DNA of 64,000 bases from Cloacibacterium caeni (GTDB lineage Bacteria; Bacteroidota; Bacteroidia; Flavobacteriales; Weeksellaceae): the NCBI RefSeq assembly GCF_907163105.1, contig NZ_OU015321.1, positions 2,123,001-2,187,000 on the forward strand, read 5' to 3'. This document shows, one piece after another, positions 8,417 through 17,677 of this stretch (position 1 is the first letter of the stretch; each line of letters begins with the position of its first letter). The translations under genes were made by a program, and so were the position numbers. The notes beneath the pieces were generated by a model. The model did no database searches and was not told where the DNA came from. It worked only from the letters and a program-made list of their open reading frames with translations.

Positions 8417-10219
8417 TTATCTATTCATAGACATTAAGAACTCTTCGTTATTTCTAGTGGTTTGCATTTGTTTTTGTACAAATTCCATTGCTTCAAGAGG
8501 ATTCATATCTGCTAAATATTTTCTAAGAATCCACATTCTTTGTTGCGTAACATCATCATGCAATAAGTCGTCTCTTCTGGTAGAAGAAGCCACTAAATCT
8601 ACTGCTGGGAAAATACGCTTGTTAGAAATTTTCCTATCCAATTGAAGTTCCATGTTACCCGTTCCTTTAAATTCTTCGAAGATTACTTCGTCCATTTTAG
8701 AACCCGTATCAATAAGTGCAGTCGCAATAATGGTAAGTGAACCGCCGTTTTCTATTTTTCTAGCAGCCCCGAAAAATCTCTTTGGTTTATGCATAGCATT
8801 TGCATCTACACCACCAGAAAGCACTTTCCCTGAAGCTGGCGTTACAGTATTATAAGCTCTTGCCAGTCTGGTGATAGAATCTAACAAAATCACCACATCA
8901 TGACCGCATTCTACCATTCTTTGCGCTTTTGCCAAAACCAAATTCGCTACTTTTACATGTTTTTCTGCAGATTCATCAAATGTAGAAGCAATTACTTCTG
9001 CATTTACGCTGCGTTCCATATCTGTAACTTCTTCTGGCCTTTCGTCAATCAAAAGAATCATCATGTACGCTTCTGGATGGTTCGCCGAAATAGAATTTGC
9101 AATTTCTTTCAATAGCATGGTTTTACCCGTTTTTGGTTGGGCAACAATCATGGCACGTTGTCCTTTTCCAATCGGAGCAAAAAGGTCTACAATTCTAGTA
9201 GAAATCGTAGCATTTTTTCCTGCTAAATTAAATTTTTCTTGTGGAAAAAGCGGCGTTAGGTATTCAAACGCTACTCTGTCTTTTATAAAGTCTAAATCTC
9301 TACCATTAACTTCTAAAGCTCTCTGTAGAGAAAAGTATTTTTCGCCTTCTTTAGGCAATCTTACGATTCCTTTTACTGAATCACCAGTTTTTAGTCCGTA
9401 ATTTCTGATTTGTTGTGTAGAAACAAATACATCATCTGGTGAAGAAATATAAGAAAAATCTGCTGAACGAAGGAAACCGTAATTGTCTGGTAAAATTTCT
9501 AAAACACCTTCTACTGTTACAATATTGTCAAAGTTAAAATCTTTTTTAGGTGGATTTTCTTCGATGTTTTCTTGGTTTCCGTGAGATTGATTTTGATTTT
9601 GGTTATTTTGAGCACCATTTCCGTTTTGATTACGGTTTTTATTTTTTTGTTGATTTTGCTGATTCTGTTGGTGCTGTTTTTGCTTTTGCTGATTTTGTTG
9701 CTTCTGCTGATTTTGATGAGAAGCAGCCTGTGGAATTTCCGGCTCTGTATCTTCGGCTTTTGCGACTACCGCAGTTTCTGTGTTTTCTGCAGTAACTTCT
9801 GGCTCTGTAGCTTTTTCTTCTGTTTTAGGAGCAATTCTTTTTCTTTGCTTTTTAGAAGAAGTATTTGCTTCCGCAGGTTTTTCTGCTGCTTCTACTTTCG
9901 GTTCTGTTACTTCTTCAGGTTTCGCTGCAGGAGTAGTTTCTTCGAAGAGTTCTGCAGGTTTTTCTGCGGGCTTTGTTGCTACTTTCTTTTTGACAGGAGC
10001 TTTCGCTTTAGGTTTTGGAGATTCTTGTTTTTCTTCCATAGTATTTTCGGTAGCGTTAAAATATTCCTTTGTAACTTTCGGATTAGAAGCTTGGAAATCT
10101 AAAATAGCAAAGACGATGGTTTCTTCAGTACTATTTCTAGGAATTTTAACGCCTAAATCTTTTGAGATTTTGGTCAGTTCCGATAAGGACTTAGACCTTA
10201 ACGTTTCAATATTAAACAT
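8417..10219 (-). CDS. rho: Transcription termination factor Rho with long disordered insertion
   Basis: A 600-residue ATP-dependent RNA helicase that ends transcription; E. coli Rho has about 419 residues. Order: Rho N-terminal helical domain (1-45), then about 170 residues of low complexity, first Lys/Glu/Pro/Ala-rich and then Asn/Gln-rich (about 170-215), the cold-shock-like RNA-binding domain (about 226-300, NYGFLRS), and the RecA-like motor with P-loop PKTGKT (about 361) and Walker [17 protein letters not shown] (about 443). Disordered Rho insertions are known from other Bacteroidota, and in Bacteroides one has been linked to condensate formation. Monocistronic, with a divergent promoter overlapping that of the DUF4293 gene. 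Confidence 0.97.
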   Translation of the reverse strand: MFNIETLRSKSLSELTKISKDLGVKIPRNSTEETIVFAILDFQASNPKVTKEYFNATENTMEEKQESPKPKAKAPVKKKVATKPAEKPAELFEETTPAAKPEEVTEPKVEAAEKPAEANTSSKKQRKRIAPKTEEKATEPEVTAENTETAVVAKAEDTEPEIPQAASHQNQQKQQNQQKQKQHQQNQQNQQKNKNRNQNGNGAQNNQNQNQSHGNQENIEENPPKKDFNFDNIVTVEGVLEILPDNYGFLRSADFSYISSPDDVFVSTQQIRNYGLKTGDSVKGIVRLPKEGEKYFSLQRALEVNGRDLDFIKDRVAFEYLTPLFPQEKFNLAGKNATISTRIVDLFAPIGKGQRAMIVAQPKTGKTMLLKEIANSISANHPEAYMMILLIDERPEEVTDMERSVNAEVIASTFDESAEKHVKVANLVLAKAQRMVECGHDVVILLDSITRLARAYNTVTPASGKVLSGGVDANAMHKPKRFFGAARKIENGGSLTIIATALIDTGSKMDEVIFEEFKGTGNMELQLDRKISNKRIFPAVDLVASSTRRDDLLHDDVTQQRMWILRKYLADMNPLEAMEFVQKQMQTTRNNEEFLMSMNR

Positions 10220-10310
10220 AAAATATGTGAAAAAGTTGTAATAATATAAGTAATTGTAAGTAAGAAAGTTGAATCAGGCGATTCTTCTTTTTTGCTGAAC
10301 TTGTTACTTG

Positions 10311-10340
10311 CAAATCTACACTTTTTTTGACAAATACAAA
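10311..10340 (-). promoter_or_regulatory. Promoter of rho
   Basis: Minus-strand TTTG (plus CAAA, 10337-10340), an 18-base spacer and TAgaTTTG (plus CAAATCTA, 10311-10318) match the Bacteroidota promoter pattern. The start codon lies 91 bases away, giving a leader of roughly 85 nt, long for this window; rho autoregulation through the leader is possible. The elements interleave with the plus-strand promoter at 10326-10357. Confidence 0.6.
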
Positions 10341-10357
10341 AAAATAAATTATTTTTG
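10326..10357 (+). promoter_or_regulatory. Promoter of the DUF4293 gene
   Basis: TTTG (10326-10329), a 20-base spacer and TAttTTTG (10350-10357). Only seven bases separate the box from the ATG at 10365, so the transcript should be leaderless or nearly so. Confidence 0.65.
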
Positions 10358-10364
10358 CACTGAA

Positions 10365-10754
10365 ATGATACAGAGAATACAAACTATATTTTTACTGATT
10401 GTAGTATTGGCGCAAGTTGCACTGCATTTTACAGGGTTTGATGTAGCGCTTTTTGGCAGTGTTTATGTTATTGCTACCCTAAGTTTAGTATCATTTTTAT
10501 TGGCTTTACTATCTATTTTCAGTTACAAAAAGAGAATGAGACAGATTCTGTTGAATAATATCAACATTTTCATAAACGCTTTGTTGACTGGTTTATTGAT
10601 TTATAAGCTACTAAATTTATCTGGAGGAATAGATTTTCCTGAGAAAGGTATTGAGTTAGCATTCCCTCTGATTTCTTTGTTTGGTTTGTTTATGGCAAAC
10701 ATCAATATTAAGAAAGATGAGAAACTCGTAAAATCTGTAGACAGAATTCGATAA
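10365..10754 (+). CDS. DUF4293 family small membrane protein
   Basis: A 129-residue integral membrane protein with four hydrophobic segments separated by short basic loops (SYKKRMRQI, KKDEKLVK), matching the Bacteroidota family DUF4293. The start is MIQRIQTIFLLIV at 10365; a longer reading frame from 10308 would run through the promoter and is rejected. It is usually found beside rho in Flavobacteriia, as here, but no function has been assigned. A terminator follows, so it is likely monocistronic. Confidence 0.8.
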   Translation: MIQRIQTIFLLIVVLAQVALHFTGFDVALFGSVYVIATLSLVSFLLALLSIFSYKKRMRQILLNNINIFINALLTGLLIYKLLNLSGGIDFPEKGIELAFPLISLFGLFMANINIKKDEKLVKSVDRIR

Positions 10755-10781
10755 ATCTTACCAACGATTTATTTTGAGTGA

Positions 10782-10812
10782 AAACAGTTTCGGAAACGAA
10801 GCTGTTTTTTTA
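10782..10812 (+). terminator. Intrinsic terminator after the DUF4293 gene
   Basis: AAACAGTTTCG pairs with CGAAGCTGTTT (one mismatch), followed by T7. Confidence 0.85.
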
Positions 10813-10861
10813 TTTCAACCCTCAAATTCTTTCATTTTCAAATTTTCAAATTAAAAAAGTG

Positions 10862-10869
10862 TAATTTTG
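10862..10869 (+). promoter_or_regulatory. -7 box of the MsbA-like exporter gene
   Basis: TAatTTTG ends 19 bases before the ATG at 10889. No TTTG is seen at the -33 distance. Confidence 0.5.
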
Positions 10870-10888
10870 CATTTTATTTTAAATATAA

Positions 10889-12721
10889 ATGAGTCCACTA
10901 AAAAGAATACTTGCTTTTGCAAAACCTCATCAGAAATATCTTTTTTTAAGTATATTTTTCAATCTTTTATATTCCGTTTTTCAGATTTTTTCCGTTTTGG
11001 TCATGCTACCTGTGCTACAAATGATTTTCAATGTAGACCAAGAAAAAATCACCAAACCTGTTTACAGCGGAAAGTTTTCGGAATATTTTTCTTATATCAA
11101 AACTTCTGCTTTTTACAACATCCAAGAAAGCATCACAGAATATGGCGCCATAAAAGTTTTGGCAGCGCTATGTATTATCACCGCAACTTCATTCTTGTTT
11201 AGAAATATTTCTAGATATTTTGGTTCATTCATGCTGGTGAACTACAGAGTAGGCATTACCAAAGATTTAAGAAGCAAAGTCTATCAAAAATTTTTAAAAT
11301 TACCGGTTTCTTTCTTCACAGAACAGAGAAAAGGAGACATGATGAGTAGAATTTCAAACGACATCGGGAGTATAGAAAATTCTATTATGGGAAGTTTGGT
11401 AGACGTTATCAATGCGCCTTTCATGATTACGGCTTCTCTAATTACGCTATTTGCACTTTCACCAAGTCTAACCTTGTTCTCTCTATTGGTTTTCCCAGTA
11501 ATGGGCGGAATCATTTCTTGGGTAGGAAAAAGCCTGAAAAGAAAGTCTAAAAAAGCACAAGAAGAACTCGGAAACCTTTTTTCTATCGTAGATGAAACCT
11601 TGAAATCATCAAAAATCATTAAAATTTTCAATGCTGATATCATTCTAAACGCTCGTTTTGAAAAAACCACACAAAATTGGAAAAATCATGCAATTGCCAT
11701 GAGCCGAAGAAGAGAATTGGCTTCTCCAAGTTCAGAATTTCTAGGTTCGGTAACCATTTTGTTAATCACTTGGTTTGCAGGAATTCAAATTCTAGAAAAA
11801 CAAACCATGGATGCGGTAACTTTCATAGGATTCATCGCTATCTTTTTTCAAATTCTAGAACCTGCCAAAAGATTATCTGCTGCTATTTCTAACATGCAAG
11901 GTGGAATTCCTGCAGTGCAAAGAGTTCTGGAAGTTTTAGATTACGACTTAAAGGTAGAAGAAATTGCCCATCCTATTTCTATCAAAAACCTTAATCACCA
12001 AATAGAATTCAAAAATATTTCTTTCTATTACGACAAAGACAATCAAATTCTTAAGAATTTCAATTTGACCATTCCGAGAGGAAAAACAGTGGCTTTAGTA
12101 GGACAATCAGGAAGCGGAAAAACCACAATTGCCAATCTTTTAGCCAGATTTTATGATGTAACAGATGGTGAAATTTTAATTGACGGCATCAATATTAAGG
12201 ACTTAAATTTAACCGAATACCGCAAACTTCTGGGAATGGTTACTCAAGAATCGGTATTGTTTAATGACAGTGTTTACAACAACATTTGGATGGGAAAAAC
12301 TGAAGCATCGGAAGAAGAAGTGATTCATGCTGCAAAAATTGCCAATGCTCATCAATTCATAGAAAATTTGCCAGAAAAATACCAAACTAATATTGGTGAT
12401 GACGGGAACAAGCTTTCTGGCGGACAAAAACAAAGGATTTCCATTGCAAGAGCAGTGCTTAAAAATCCGCCAATTATGATTCTAGACGAGGCTACTTCTG
12501 CACTCGATACAGAATCTGAACGTTTGGTTCAAGACGCTCTAGATCACATGATGGAAAACCGAACTTCTATAGTGATTGCACATAGACTCTCGACGATTCA
12601 AAAAGCAGATCACATCGTAGTAATGGAACGCGGAAACATCGTAGAACAAGGCACTCATGACGAATTGATTACCAATAATAACGTTTATAAAAAGCTTGTA
12701 GAATTACAGAATTTTGGGTAG
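10889..12721 (+). CDS. msbA: MsbA-like ABC exporter (fused TMD-NBD)
   Basis: A 610-residue half-transporter that should act as a homodimer in the inner membrane. Residues 1-320 form a six-helix exporter domain, and 360-610 the ATPase: Walker A GQSGSGKTT (about 404), signature LSGGQKQR (about 509), Walker B MILDEATSALD (about 530) and the H-loop in IVIAHRLST. Flavobacterial proteins of this type are generally annotated as lipid A or multidrug exporters; flipping of lipid A-core is the likely essential role, since LpxH-like and LptG-like genes lie in the same window. Substrate not proven by sequence. Confidence 0.85.
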   Translation: MSPLKRILAFAKPHQKYLFLSIFFNLLYSVFQIFSVLVMLPVLQMIFNVDQEKITKPVYSGKFSEYFSYIKTSAFYNIQESITEYGAIKVLAALCIITATSFLFRNISRYFGSFMLVNYRVGITKDLRSKVYQKFLKLPVSFFTEQRKGDMMSRISNDIGSIENSIMGSLVDVINAPFMITASLITLFALSPSLTLFSLLVFPVMGGIISWVGKSLKRKSKKAQEELGNLFSIVDETLKSSKIIKIFNADIILNARFEKTTQNWKNHAIAMSRRRELASPSSEFLGSVTILLITWFAGIQILEKQTMDAVTFIGFIAIFFQILEPAKRLSAAISNMQGGIPAVQRVLEVLDYDLKVEEIAHPISIKNLNHQIEFKNISFYYDKDNQILKNFNLTIPRGKTVALVGQSGSGKTTIANLLARFYDVTDGEILIDGINIKDLNLTEYRKLLGMVTQESVLFNDSVYNNIWMGKTEASEEEVIHAAKIANAHQFIENLPEKYQTNIGDDGNKLSGGQKQRISIARAVLKNPPIMILDEATSALDTESERLVQDALDHMMENRTSIVIAHRLSTIQKADHIVVMERGNIVEQGTHDELITNNNVYKKLVELQNFG

Positions 12722-12729
12722 GATTTTTG

Positions 12730-12889
12730 CCACGCAAAGGCGCAAAGAATTTTGCGAAGAGCGCAAAGATTTTTTTTTAAAAAATTCTGATATTCAATAT
12801 AAAAAAAGGTAAAGATTTTAGAATCTTTACCTTTTTTATTTTAAAAATATTGGTGTTCTTTGCGTTACAAACCTTGGCGCTCTTCGCGA
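12730..12889. repeat. Long-range inverted repeat of CGCAAAG/CTTTGCG type around a terminator
   Basis: The left part (12730-12768) has CACGCAAAGG, CGCAAAG and GCGAAGAGCGCAAAG. The right part (12858-12889) has CTTTGCGTT, TTGGCGCTCTTCGCG, which complements the left part imperfectly in reverse. The terminator at 12801-12838 sits in the middle. It looks like a dispersed extragenic element of the kind common between flavobacterial genes. Confidence 0.55.
12801..12838. terminator. Bidirectional terminator between msbA and psd
   Basis: AAAGGTAAAGATT and AATCTTTACCTTT form a long perfect stem with a four-base loop, flanked by A and T runs, between convergent genes. Confidence 0.92.
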
Positions 12890-12894
12890 GAAAT

Positions 12895-13548
12895 TTACTC
12901 TTTCATCTTAGCAATCACATCTATTCCGCCTTTGGTTTTATCCCCAATTTTACAAGTAATTTCTGTATCTAACGGCAAGAAAACATCCATTCTAGAACCG
13001 AATTTAATGAATCCAAATTCGTGACCAGCCTTAGAAGTATCGCCTTCATTACAATAGAAAACAATTCTACGTGCTACATAACCAGCAATCTGGCGAAAAA
13101 CCACTTTATGATTGGTTAAACTTTCTACTGCTACGGTAGTTCTCTCGTTTTCGGTAGAAGATTTTTCGTGCCAAGCTACTAGATATTTTCCTGGGTGATA
13201 TTTTTTATAAATTACTTTCCCAGAAACTGGATATCTACAAATGTGAACATTCAGCGGAGACATAAAAATAGAAACCTGAATGGCTTTTTCCTTTAAAAAC
13301 TCATCTTCGAAAACTTCTTTTATCATCACCACTTTTCCGTCTACTGGTGCAATTACGTTTTCTTTATGGTCTACAATATCTCTATTGGGAACTCTGAAGA
13401 ACCAAAAAACCAATCCATATAAAATTAATAACGGGATAATGATAATTAATGACCAAATTTCTAGAAAATATACTGCTAAAAAACCTAATACAGCTACTGC
13501 AATGGTAGCAACTAAAATGGTTCCTTTACTTTCTTTATGTAGTTTCAT
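12895..13548 (-). CDS. psd: Phosphatidylserine decarboxylase proenzyme
   Basis: A 217-residue member of the short, bacterial PSD-A class. It makes phosphatidylethanolamine from phosphatidylserine at the inner membrane. Two hydrophobic segments at the N-terminus (about 10-50) are followed by APVDGKVV, FMSPLNVHICRYP and the self-cleavage site FGSRMD (Gly-Ser near residue 183); cleavage there would make the pyruvoyl group. Last gene of the minus-strand run LUD-cdsA-psd, 25 bases after cdsA, which provides CDP-diacylglycerol for the same pathway. A terminator follows. Confidence 0.93.
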   Translation of the reverse strand: MKLHKESKGTILVATIAVAVLGFLAVYFLEIWSLIIIIPLLILYGLVFWFFRVPNRDIVDHKENVIAPVDGKVVMIKEVFEDEFLKEKAIQVSIFMSPLNVHICRYPVSGKVIYKKYHPGKYLVAWHEKSSTENERTTVAVESLTNHKVVFRQIAGYVARRIVFYCNEGDTSKAGHEFGFIKFGSRMDVFLPLDTEITCKIGDKTKGGIDVIAKMKE

Positions 13549-13573
13549 TTTTATGAGTTAATAAGTTATGTTT

Positions 13574-14446
13574 TTAGAATATGTTTTCTAGAATAAAGTA
13601 CAAATATACAACAGGCGCTGCGATTATAAAACTGTCTAATCTGTCAAGCACACCACCGTGTCCTGGAATGATATTTCCGCTGTCTTTTACACCGAATGTT
13701 CTTTTCAGTTGGCTTTCTACCAAATCACCAAGTGGAGCAAAAATAGAGACCAATAATCCTACTACAATCCAATTCCCACGTAAATCTGGAAATTTTTGTT
13801 CGATGAAATATCCTAAAATTAGGGTAAAGAAAACGCCTCCTGCAAAACCTTCCCAAGTTTTTTTCGGTGAAATTATCGGGGCCATTTTATGTTTCCCGAA
13901 CATTCTTCCAGTGAAATAAGCAAATGAATCGCTGCTCCAAATTAGGACAAAAAGAAGAAAAACTTCCCAAGTGAAAGCATTATCATTTAAGAAATATTTT
14001 GGCAAACCTAATGCGAAACCAAATGGTAAAACCGTATAAATAACGATGAAAATGAGCTTCCCTTCGTCTTGATATAATTCTTGAGGAAATTTAAATAAGG
14101 TAATCGCAGCAATTAGGATTAATGAAAGTGCTAAAATTTCGGATAAATCAAAGGTGTAATAAAATCCAAAACCAAAAAATCTAGTTGTAAATTTATAATA
14201 AACCAATGCAACTAAAGGCAAAACCAACCATTGATATAAGTTTCCTTGGAATTTCATAATTCTCACGCCTTCATAAGCTCCTACAACTAAGAAAAATGTG
14301 ATTAATCCATAAAAAAGTTGATGAGGTTTTACTAAATCTGGTGAAATTTTATTGATGAGTATTGCTCCGTATTCTGTAGTGCACAGAAAAGTAAGTAATC
14401 CGTAGATTAGACCAGAGCCAACTCGCTGAATGAGATTTTTATCCAA
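13574..14446 (-). CDS. cdsA: Phosphatidate cytidylyltransferase
   Basis: A 290-residue inner-membrane enzyme that turns phosphatidate and CTP into CDP-diacylglycerol, the common precursor of bacterial phospholipids. About eight hydrophobic segments are visible, and the family signature lies near the C-terminus: GDLVESQLKR, FGVKDSG, PGHGGVLDRLDS (about 250-278). It sits between a LUD-domain gene and psd in one minus-strand operon, so CDP-diacylglycerol synthesis and phosphatidylethanolamine synthesis are likely co-transcribed. Confidence 0.94.
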   Translation of the reverse strand: MDKNLIQRVGSGLIYGLLTFLCTTEYGAILINKISPDLVKPHQLFYGLITFFLVVGAYEGVRIMKFQGNLYQWLVLPLVALVYYKFTTRFFGFGFYYTFDLSEILALSLILIAAITLFKFPQELYQDEGKLIFIVIYTVLPFGFALGLPKYFLNDNAFTWEVFLLFVLIWSSDSFAYFTGRMFGKHKMAPIISPKKTWEGFAGGVFFTLILGYFIEQKFPDLRGNWIVVGLLVSIFAPLGDLVESQLKRTFGVKDSGNIIPGHGGVLDRLDSFIIAAPVVYLYFILENIF

Positions 14447-14472
14447 TTTGTGAAATTTAAAAATAGAAAGAA

Positions 14473-15054
14473 TTAGTCTTCGAGTAGAATTAAGAAAAGT
14501 TTAGTTTGATCTTGAGTAGGAGCATCTAACTTAGATTGGCTTCCGCTGATGGAAGTAAGATTTCTTACGTTCCCACTTCTCTTAATTTTCATCATGGCTT
14601 CATTTAAATCTCTTACAATCTGAGAAACAGTTCCCATGATAATGATTTTACCAGGCAATCTAGAAGAATGATAGTGCAAAATATTATTGTAAGAAAGCAT
14701 AACTCTTCCGTCATAAGCGATTAAAAATTCGCAGGTAATAAAAGCGGCATCATTATTAATATCTAGATTTTTGGTGAAATTGGTTTTGGTAACGTTTAAA
14801 AAGTTCTGCAAGTCATCATCACAACAAAAAACATTCTTAATCCCCTCAATTTTAACAATCTGATTAAGAACTTGTAATGCTTCTGCTTCGTCTCCACAAT
14901 AGTTAAAAAAACCACCTGAAGCCGTAAATAATTGCGCAAATTTATAATCAAGATCAGCATTTCTTAGTTGATCTGCCAATTTTGTAACATTGGGATCATC
15001 ATGCTGCTCGTCTTGATTAAGAATTTTACTTACAATTTTCTTAAATAAACTCAA
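14473..15054 (-). CDS. LUD domain (LutC/YkgG-like) protein
   Basis: A 193-residue cytoplasmic protein. Residues 85-190 match the LUD domain found in LutC-type proteins, with DAAFITCEFLIAYDGRVMLS and PGKIIIMGTVSQIVRDL. LutC works with LutA and LutB in lactate oxidation, but neither is nearby here; instead the gene leads an operon with cdsA and psd and follows ftsH. In Flavobacteriia this neighbourhood seems conserved, so the protein may have another role, unknown. It has its own -7 box and is separated from ftsH by a terminator. Confidence 0.75.
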   Translation of the reverse strand: MSLFKKIVSKILNQDEQHDDPNVTKLADQLRNADLDYKFAQLFTASGGFFNYCGDEAEALQVLNQIVKIEGIKNVFCCDDDLQNFLNVTKTNFTKNLDINNDAAFITCEFLIAYDGRVMLSYNNILHYHSSRLPGKIIIMGTVSQIVRDLNEAMMKIKRSGNVRNLTSISGSQSKLDAPTQDQTKLFLILLED

Positions 15055-15085
15055 TTTTCTTCAGATTTTTAAACTTTGCCAACAA

Positions 15086-15093
15086 CAAAAATA
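15086..15093 (-). promoter_or_regulatory. -7 box of the LUD-cdsA-psd operon
   Basis: Minus-strand TAttTTTG (plus CAAAAATA) lies 31 bases before the LUD gene start, downstream of the ftsH terminator. Confidence 0.5.
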
Positions 15094-15130
15094 TAAAATA
15101 ATTTAGAAACTAGCTATATATCAAAGGTAT

Positions 15131-15165
15131 AAATAAAAAAGTTCCTAATAAAAATATTAGGAACT
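15131..15165 (-). terminator. Intrinsic terminator of ftsH
   Basis: On the minus strand AAGTTCCTAATA and TATTAGGAACTT form a long stem, followed by a T6 run. Confidence 0.9.
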
Positions 15166-15188
15166 TCTATATTAATGAATGTAAATTC

Positions 15189-17168
15189 TTAATTTTGAGA
15201 CTCTTGCGGCTCTTCACTAGAAGTGTTTTCTGGAGTATTTTCTACTACCGCTTCAGTAACTGGACGCTCTGTTAATTCAGGATCCCAAGCTCTTTTGCCA
15301 AAAATCTCTTCTAAGTCTTCTCTGAAGATGACTTCTTTTTCTAAAAGTTTTTGAGCAAGAGCATCTAACTTATCTCTATTCTCATGAAGAATAGTTACCG
15401 CTCTCTTGTACTGATTTTCGATGATATCTTTAATCTCCACATCTATTTTCTTAGCCGTTTCTTCTGAATAAGGCTTACCAAAACTGTATTCTGACTGACC
15501 AGAGCTGTCATAGTAAGAAATATTACCTATGTTTTCGCTCAAACCATAAATCGTAACCATTGCTTGAGCCTGTTTCGTTACTCTTTCTAAATCCGAAAGC
15601 GCACCTGTAGAAATATTTCCAAAAGCTACTTGTTCTGCTGCTCTACCACCTAAAGTAGCACACATTTCATCTAGCATTTGTTCTGTAGTAGTTAATGAAC
15701 GTTCTTCTGGTAAATACCAAGCCGCACCTAAACTTCTTCCTCTTGGAACAATTGTTACTTTTAATAAAGGCGCTGCATGTTCTACCAACCAAGAAATCGT
15801 AGCGTGTCCCGCTTCGTGGAAAGCTACTCTTTTCTTTTCTGAAGGCTTAATCGCTTTATTTTTCTTTTCTAAACCACCGATAATTCTGTCTACAGCATCT
15901 AAGAAATCTTGCTTTGTAACAAATTCATGATTGTTTCTTGCGGCAATAAGCGCTGCTTCGTTACAAACATTCGCAATATCTGCACCTGAAAATCCTGGAG
16001 TTTGTTTTGCCAAGAAATCTCTATCAATATCTGGAGCTAATTTAATTTTAGCTAAATGCACATCAAAAATTTCTCTTCTTTCGTGCATTTCTGGTAAATC
16101 TACATAGATAGAACGGTCGAAACGTCCTGCTCTCATCAATGCTTTATCTAGAATATCAGCTCTGTTAGTTGCTGCCATTACAATAACGTTGGTATCTGTT
16201 CCGAAACCATCCATTTCTGTAAGCAATTGATTCAGCGTGTTTTCTCTCTCGTCATTTCCTCCTTGTAATCCGCCTCTTCCTCTAGCTCTACCAATCGCAT
16301 CAATCTCGTCAATGAAAATAATAGCTGGAGATTTTGCTTTGGCTTGAGCAAACAAATCTCTTACTCTAGAAGCACCAACTCCTACAAACATTTCTACGAA
16401 ATCTGAACCAGAAAGCGAGAAGAAAGGAACTTTTGCTTCACCAGCAACTGCTTTTGCCAACAAAGTTTTTCCGGTTCCTGGAGGACCAACTAAGAGAACA
16501 CCTTTCGGGATTTTTCCTCCTAATTTTGTATACTTTTCTGAATTTTTCAAGAAATCTACTACTTCTTGTACTTCTTCTTTAGCACCTTCTAGACCTGCTA
16601 CATCTTTAAATGTTACTTGAACTTTTTCATTTTCGTCAAAAAGTTTAGCTCTAGATTTACCGATGCTGAAAATTTGTCCACCAGGTCCACCTCCACTTCC
16701 CATTTTTCGGAAAAGGAAGTAATAAATAACGGCCATGATTCCAAACCAAATTAAAGCTTGGATTAAAATATCTTGAAAAGGAGAACCTGCAGTTTTAAAA
16801 TCATATTGAGTTTTAACCTGAGGATTTTCTTTTTTCAAATTGTCAAATTTCTCTTGGAAGTATTGTAAATTTCCGTAATTGAAATCAAAATCTGGCTTTT
16901 GCTCTTGCATAGAAGGCAAAAGATTCTGAGTGTCTTTTTTAGCATTTTTTACGAGAGCAGCTCTGGCTTCCTTGGTAAGAAACACATCTGCTCTTGGTGT
17001 ATCTGTATATACCACTACTTTTTCTACTTTGTTTTCTTTCAACAAAGCGAAAAATCCGTTCTCATTAATAGATTGAGGCGGATCAAGATTGAGCAACGGA
17101 TAAATGGTGATGGCTAATACTGCGAAAACCACCAGATAAAACCAGTTGAAACTACTTTTTTCTTTCAT
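15189..17168 (-). CDS. ftsH: ATP-dependent zinc metalloprotease FtsH
   Basis: A 659-residue membrane-anchored AAA+ protease that degrades misfolded membrane proteins and regulatory targets. Two membrane segments (about 8-28 and 140-158) flank a periplasmic domain. The AAA+ part has Walker A GPPGTGKT (about 229), Walker [12 protein letters not shown] and an arginine-finger region [12 protein letters not shown]; the zinc protease motif HEAGH is near residue 455. The C-terminal 30 residues are a Glu/Thr/Pro/Val-rich tail. It follows rsfS by 67 bases, which contain a hairpin, and ends in a terminator. Confidence 0.97.
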   Translation of the reverse strand: MKEKSSFNWFYLVVFAVLAITIYPLLNLDPPQSINENGFFALLKENKVEKVVVYTDTPRADVFLTKEARAALVKNAKKDTQNLLPSMQEQKPDFDFNYGNLQYFQEKFDNLKKENPQVKTQYDFKTAGSPFQDILIQALIWFGIMAVIYYFLFRKMGSGGGPGGQIFSIGKSRAKLFDENEKVQVTFKDVAGLEGAKEEVQEVVDFLKNSEKYTKLGGKIPKGVLLVGPPGTGKTLLAKAVAGEAKVPFFSLSGSDFVEMFVGVGASRVRDLFAQAKAKSPAIIFIDEIDAIGRARGRGGLQGGNDERENTLNQLLTEMDGFGTDTNVIVMAATNRADILDKALMRAGRFDRSIYVDLPEMHERREIFDVHLAKIKLAPDIDRDFLAKQTPGFSGADIANVCNEAALIAARNNHEFVTKQDFLDAVDRIIGGLEKKNKAIKPSEKKRVAFHEAGHATISWLVEHAAPLLKVTIVPRGRSLGAAWYLPEERSLTTTEQMLDEMCATLGGRAAEQVAFGNISTGALSDLERVTKQAQAMVTIYGLSENIGNISYYDSSGQSEYSFGKPYSEETAKKIDVEIKDIIENQYKRAVTILHENRDKLDALAQKLLEKEVIFREDLEEIFGKRAWDPELTERPVTEAVVENTPENTSSEEPQESQN

Positions 17169-17183
17169 CTTATAATCATTAAA

Positions 17184-17217
17184 ATCCTGATAGAAATTCA
17201 GAAAATTTCATCAGGAT
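17184..17217 (-). promoter_or_regulatory. Hairpin between rsfS and ftsH
   Basis: ATCCTGAT and ATCAGGAT form an 8-bp stem with an 18-base loop in the 67-base gap. On the minus strand it is followed by only four T, so it may be a weak terminator, attenuator or RNA-processing site rather than a full stop. Confidence 0.4.
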
Positions 17218-17235
17218 ATTATTTTTAGGTTAATA

Positions 17236-17598
17236 TTAATTTTCTACGGTGATTACTTTGGCATCTCCCCAAAGTTCTTCTATATCGTAATATTCTCTGA
17301 TATGTTTTTGGAAAACGTGAACGACAACTGAAATATAATCTACTAAAACCCACATTGCGTTTTCGCTTCCTTCTACATGCCAAGGTCTGTCTTGAAGCTC
17401 GTTACGTACTTTTTTTTCTACATTTCCTGCGATAGAAGATACTTGTGTATTAGAATTACCACTACAAATCACGAAATAATCTGCCACAGAATTTTCTATT
17501 TTAGTAAGGTCTAGTATTTTAATGTCTTCACCTTTTGTGTCTTGTATTGCATCAACAATTTTAGCGATTAATGCTTCTTTTTCTGTATTTTTACTCAT
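17236..17598 (-). CDS. rsfS: Ribosomal silencing factor RsfS
   Basis: A 120-residue member of the RsfS/Iojap family. It binds ribosomal protein uL14 and blocks subunit joining when nutrients are scarce. The family hallmarks are present: DTKGEDIKILDL, ADYFVICSGNSNTQVSSIA, WHVEGSENAMWVLVDY, VVHVFQKHIREYYDIEELW. It is divergent from birA and upstream of ftsH. The complete length and motif set leave little doubt; a -7 box lies 21 bases before the start. Confidence 0.95.
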   Translation of the reverse strand: MSKNTEKEALIAKIVDAIQDTKGEDIKILDLTKIENSVADYFVICSGNSNTQVSSIAGNVEKKVRNELQDRPWHVEGSENAMWVLVDYISVVVHVFQKHIREYYDIEELWGDAKVITVEN

Positions 17599-17619
17599 TC
17601 AAAAATATATGTTTAATTG

Positions 17620-17627
17620 CAAATTTA
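17620..17627 (-). promoter_or_regulatory. -7 box of rsfS
   Basis: Minus-strand TAaaTTTG (plus CAAATTTA) 21 bases before the rsfS ATG. No -33 TTTG at the usual distance. Confidence 0.5.
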
Positions 17628-17677
17628 TTGTTTTTTATTCAGTTTTTGGTGATTAAGGTTACTTAAAGTTTTGTTAA

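Noticed and set aside
9550-10241. Three long open frames on the plus strand opposite rho, very rich in Phe, Leu or Cys
   Set aside because: They are the complement of the low-complexity part of rho. Their composition follows from the Gln/Asn/Lys/Glu codons on the other strand, and no promoter or family match is seen.
14473-15054. Lactate-utilisation operon (LutABC) centred on the LUD gene
   Set aside because: No LutA or LutB gene is beside it; the neighbours are ftsH, cdsA and psd.
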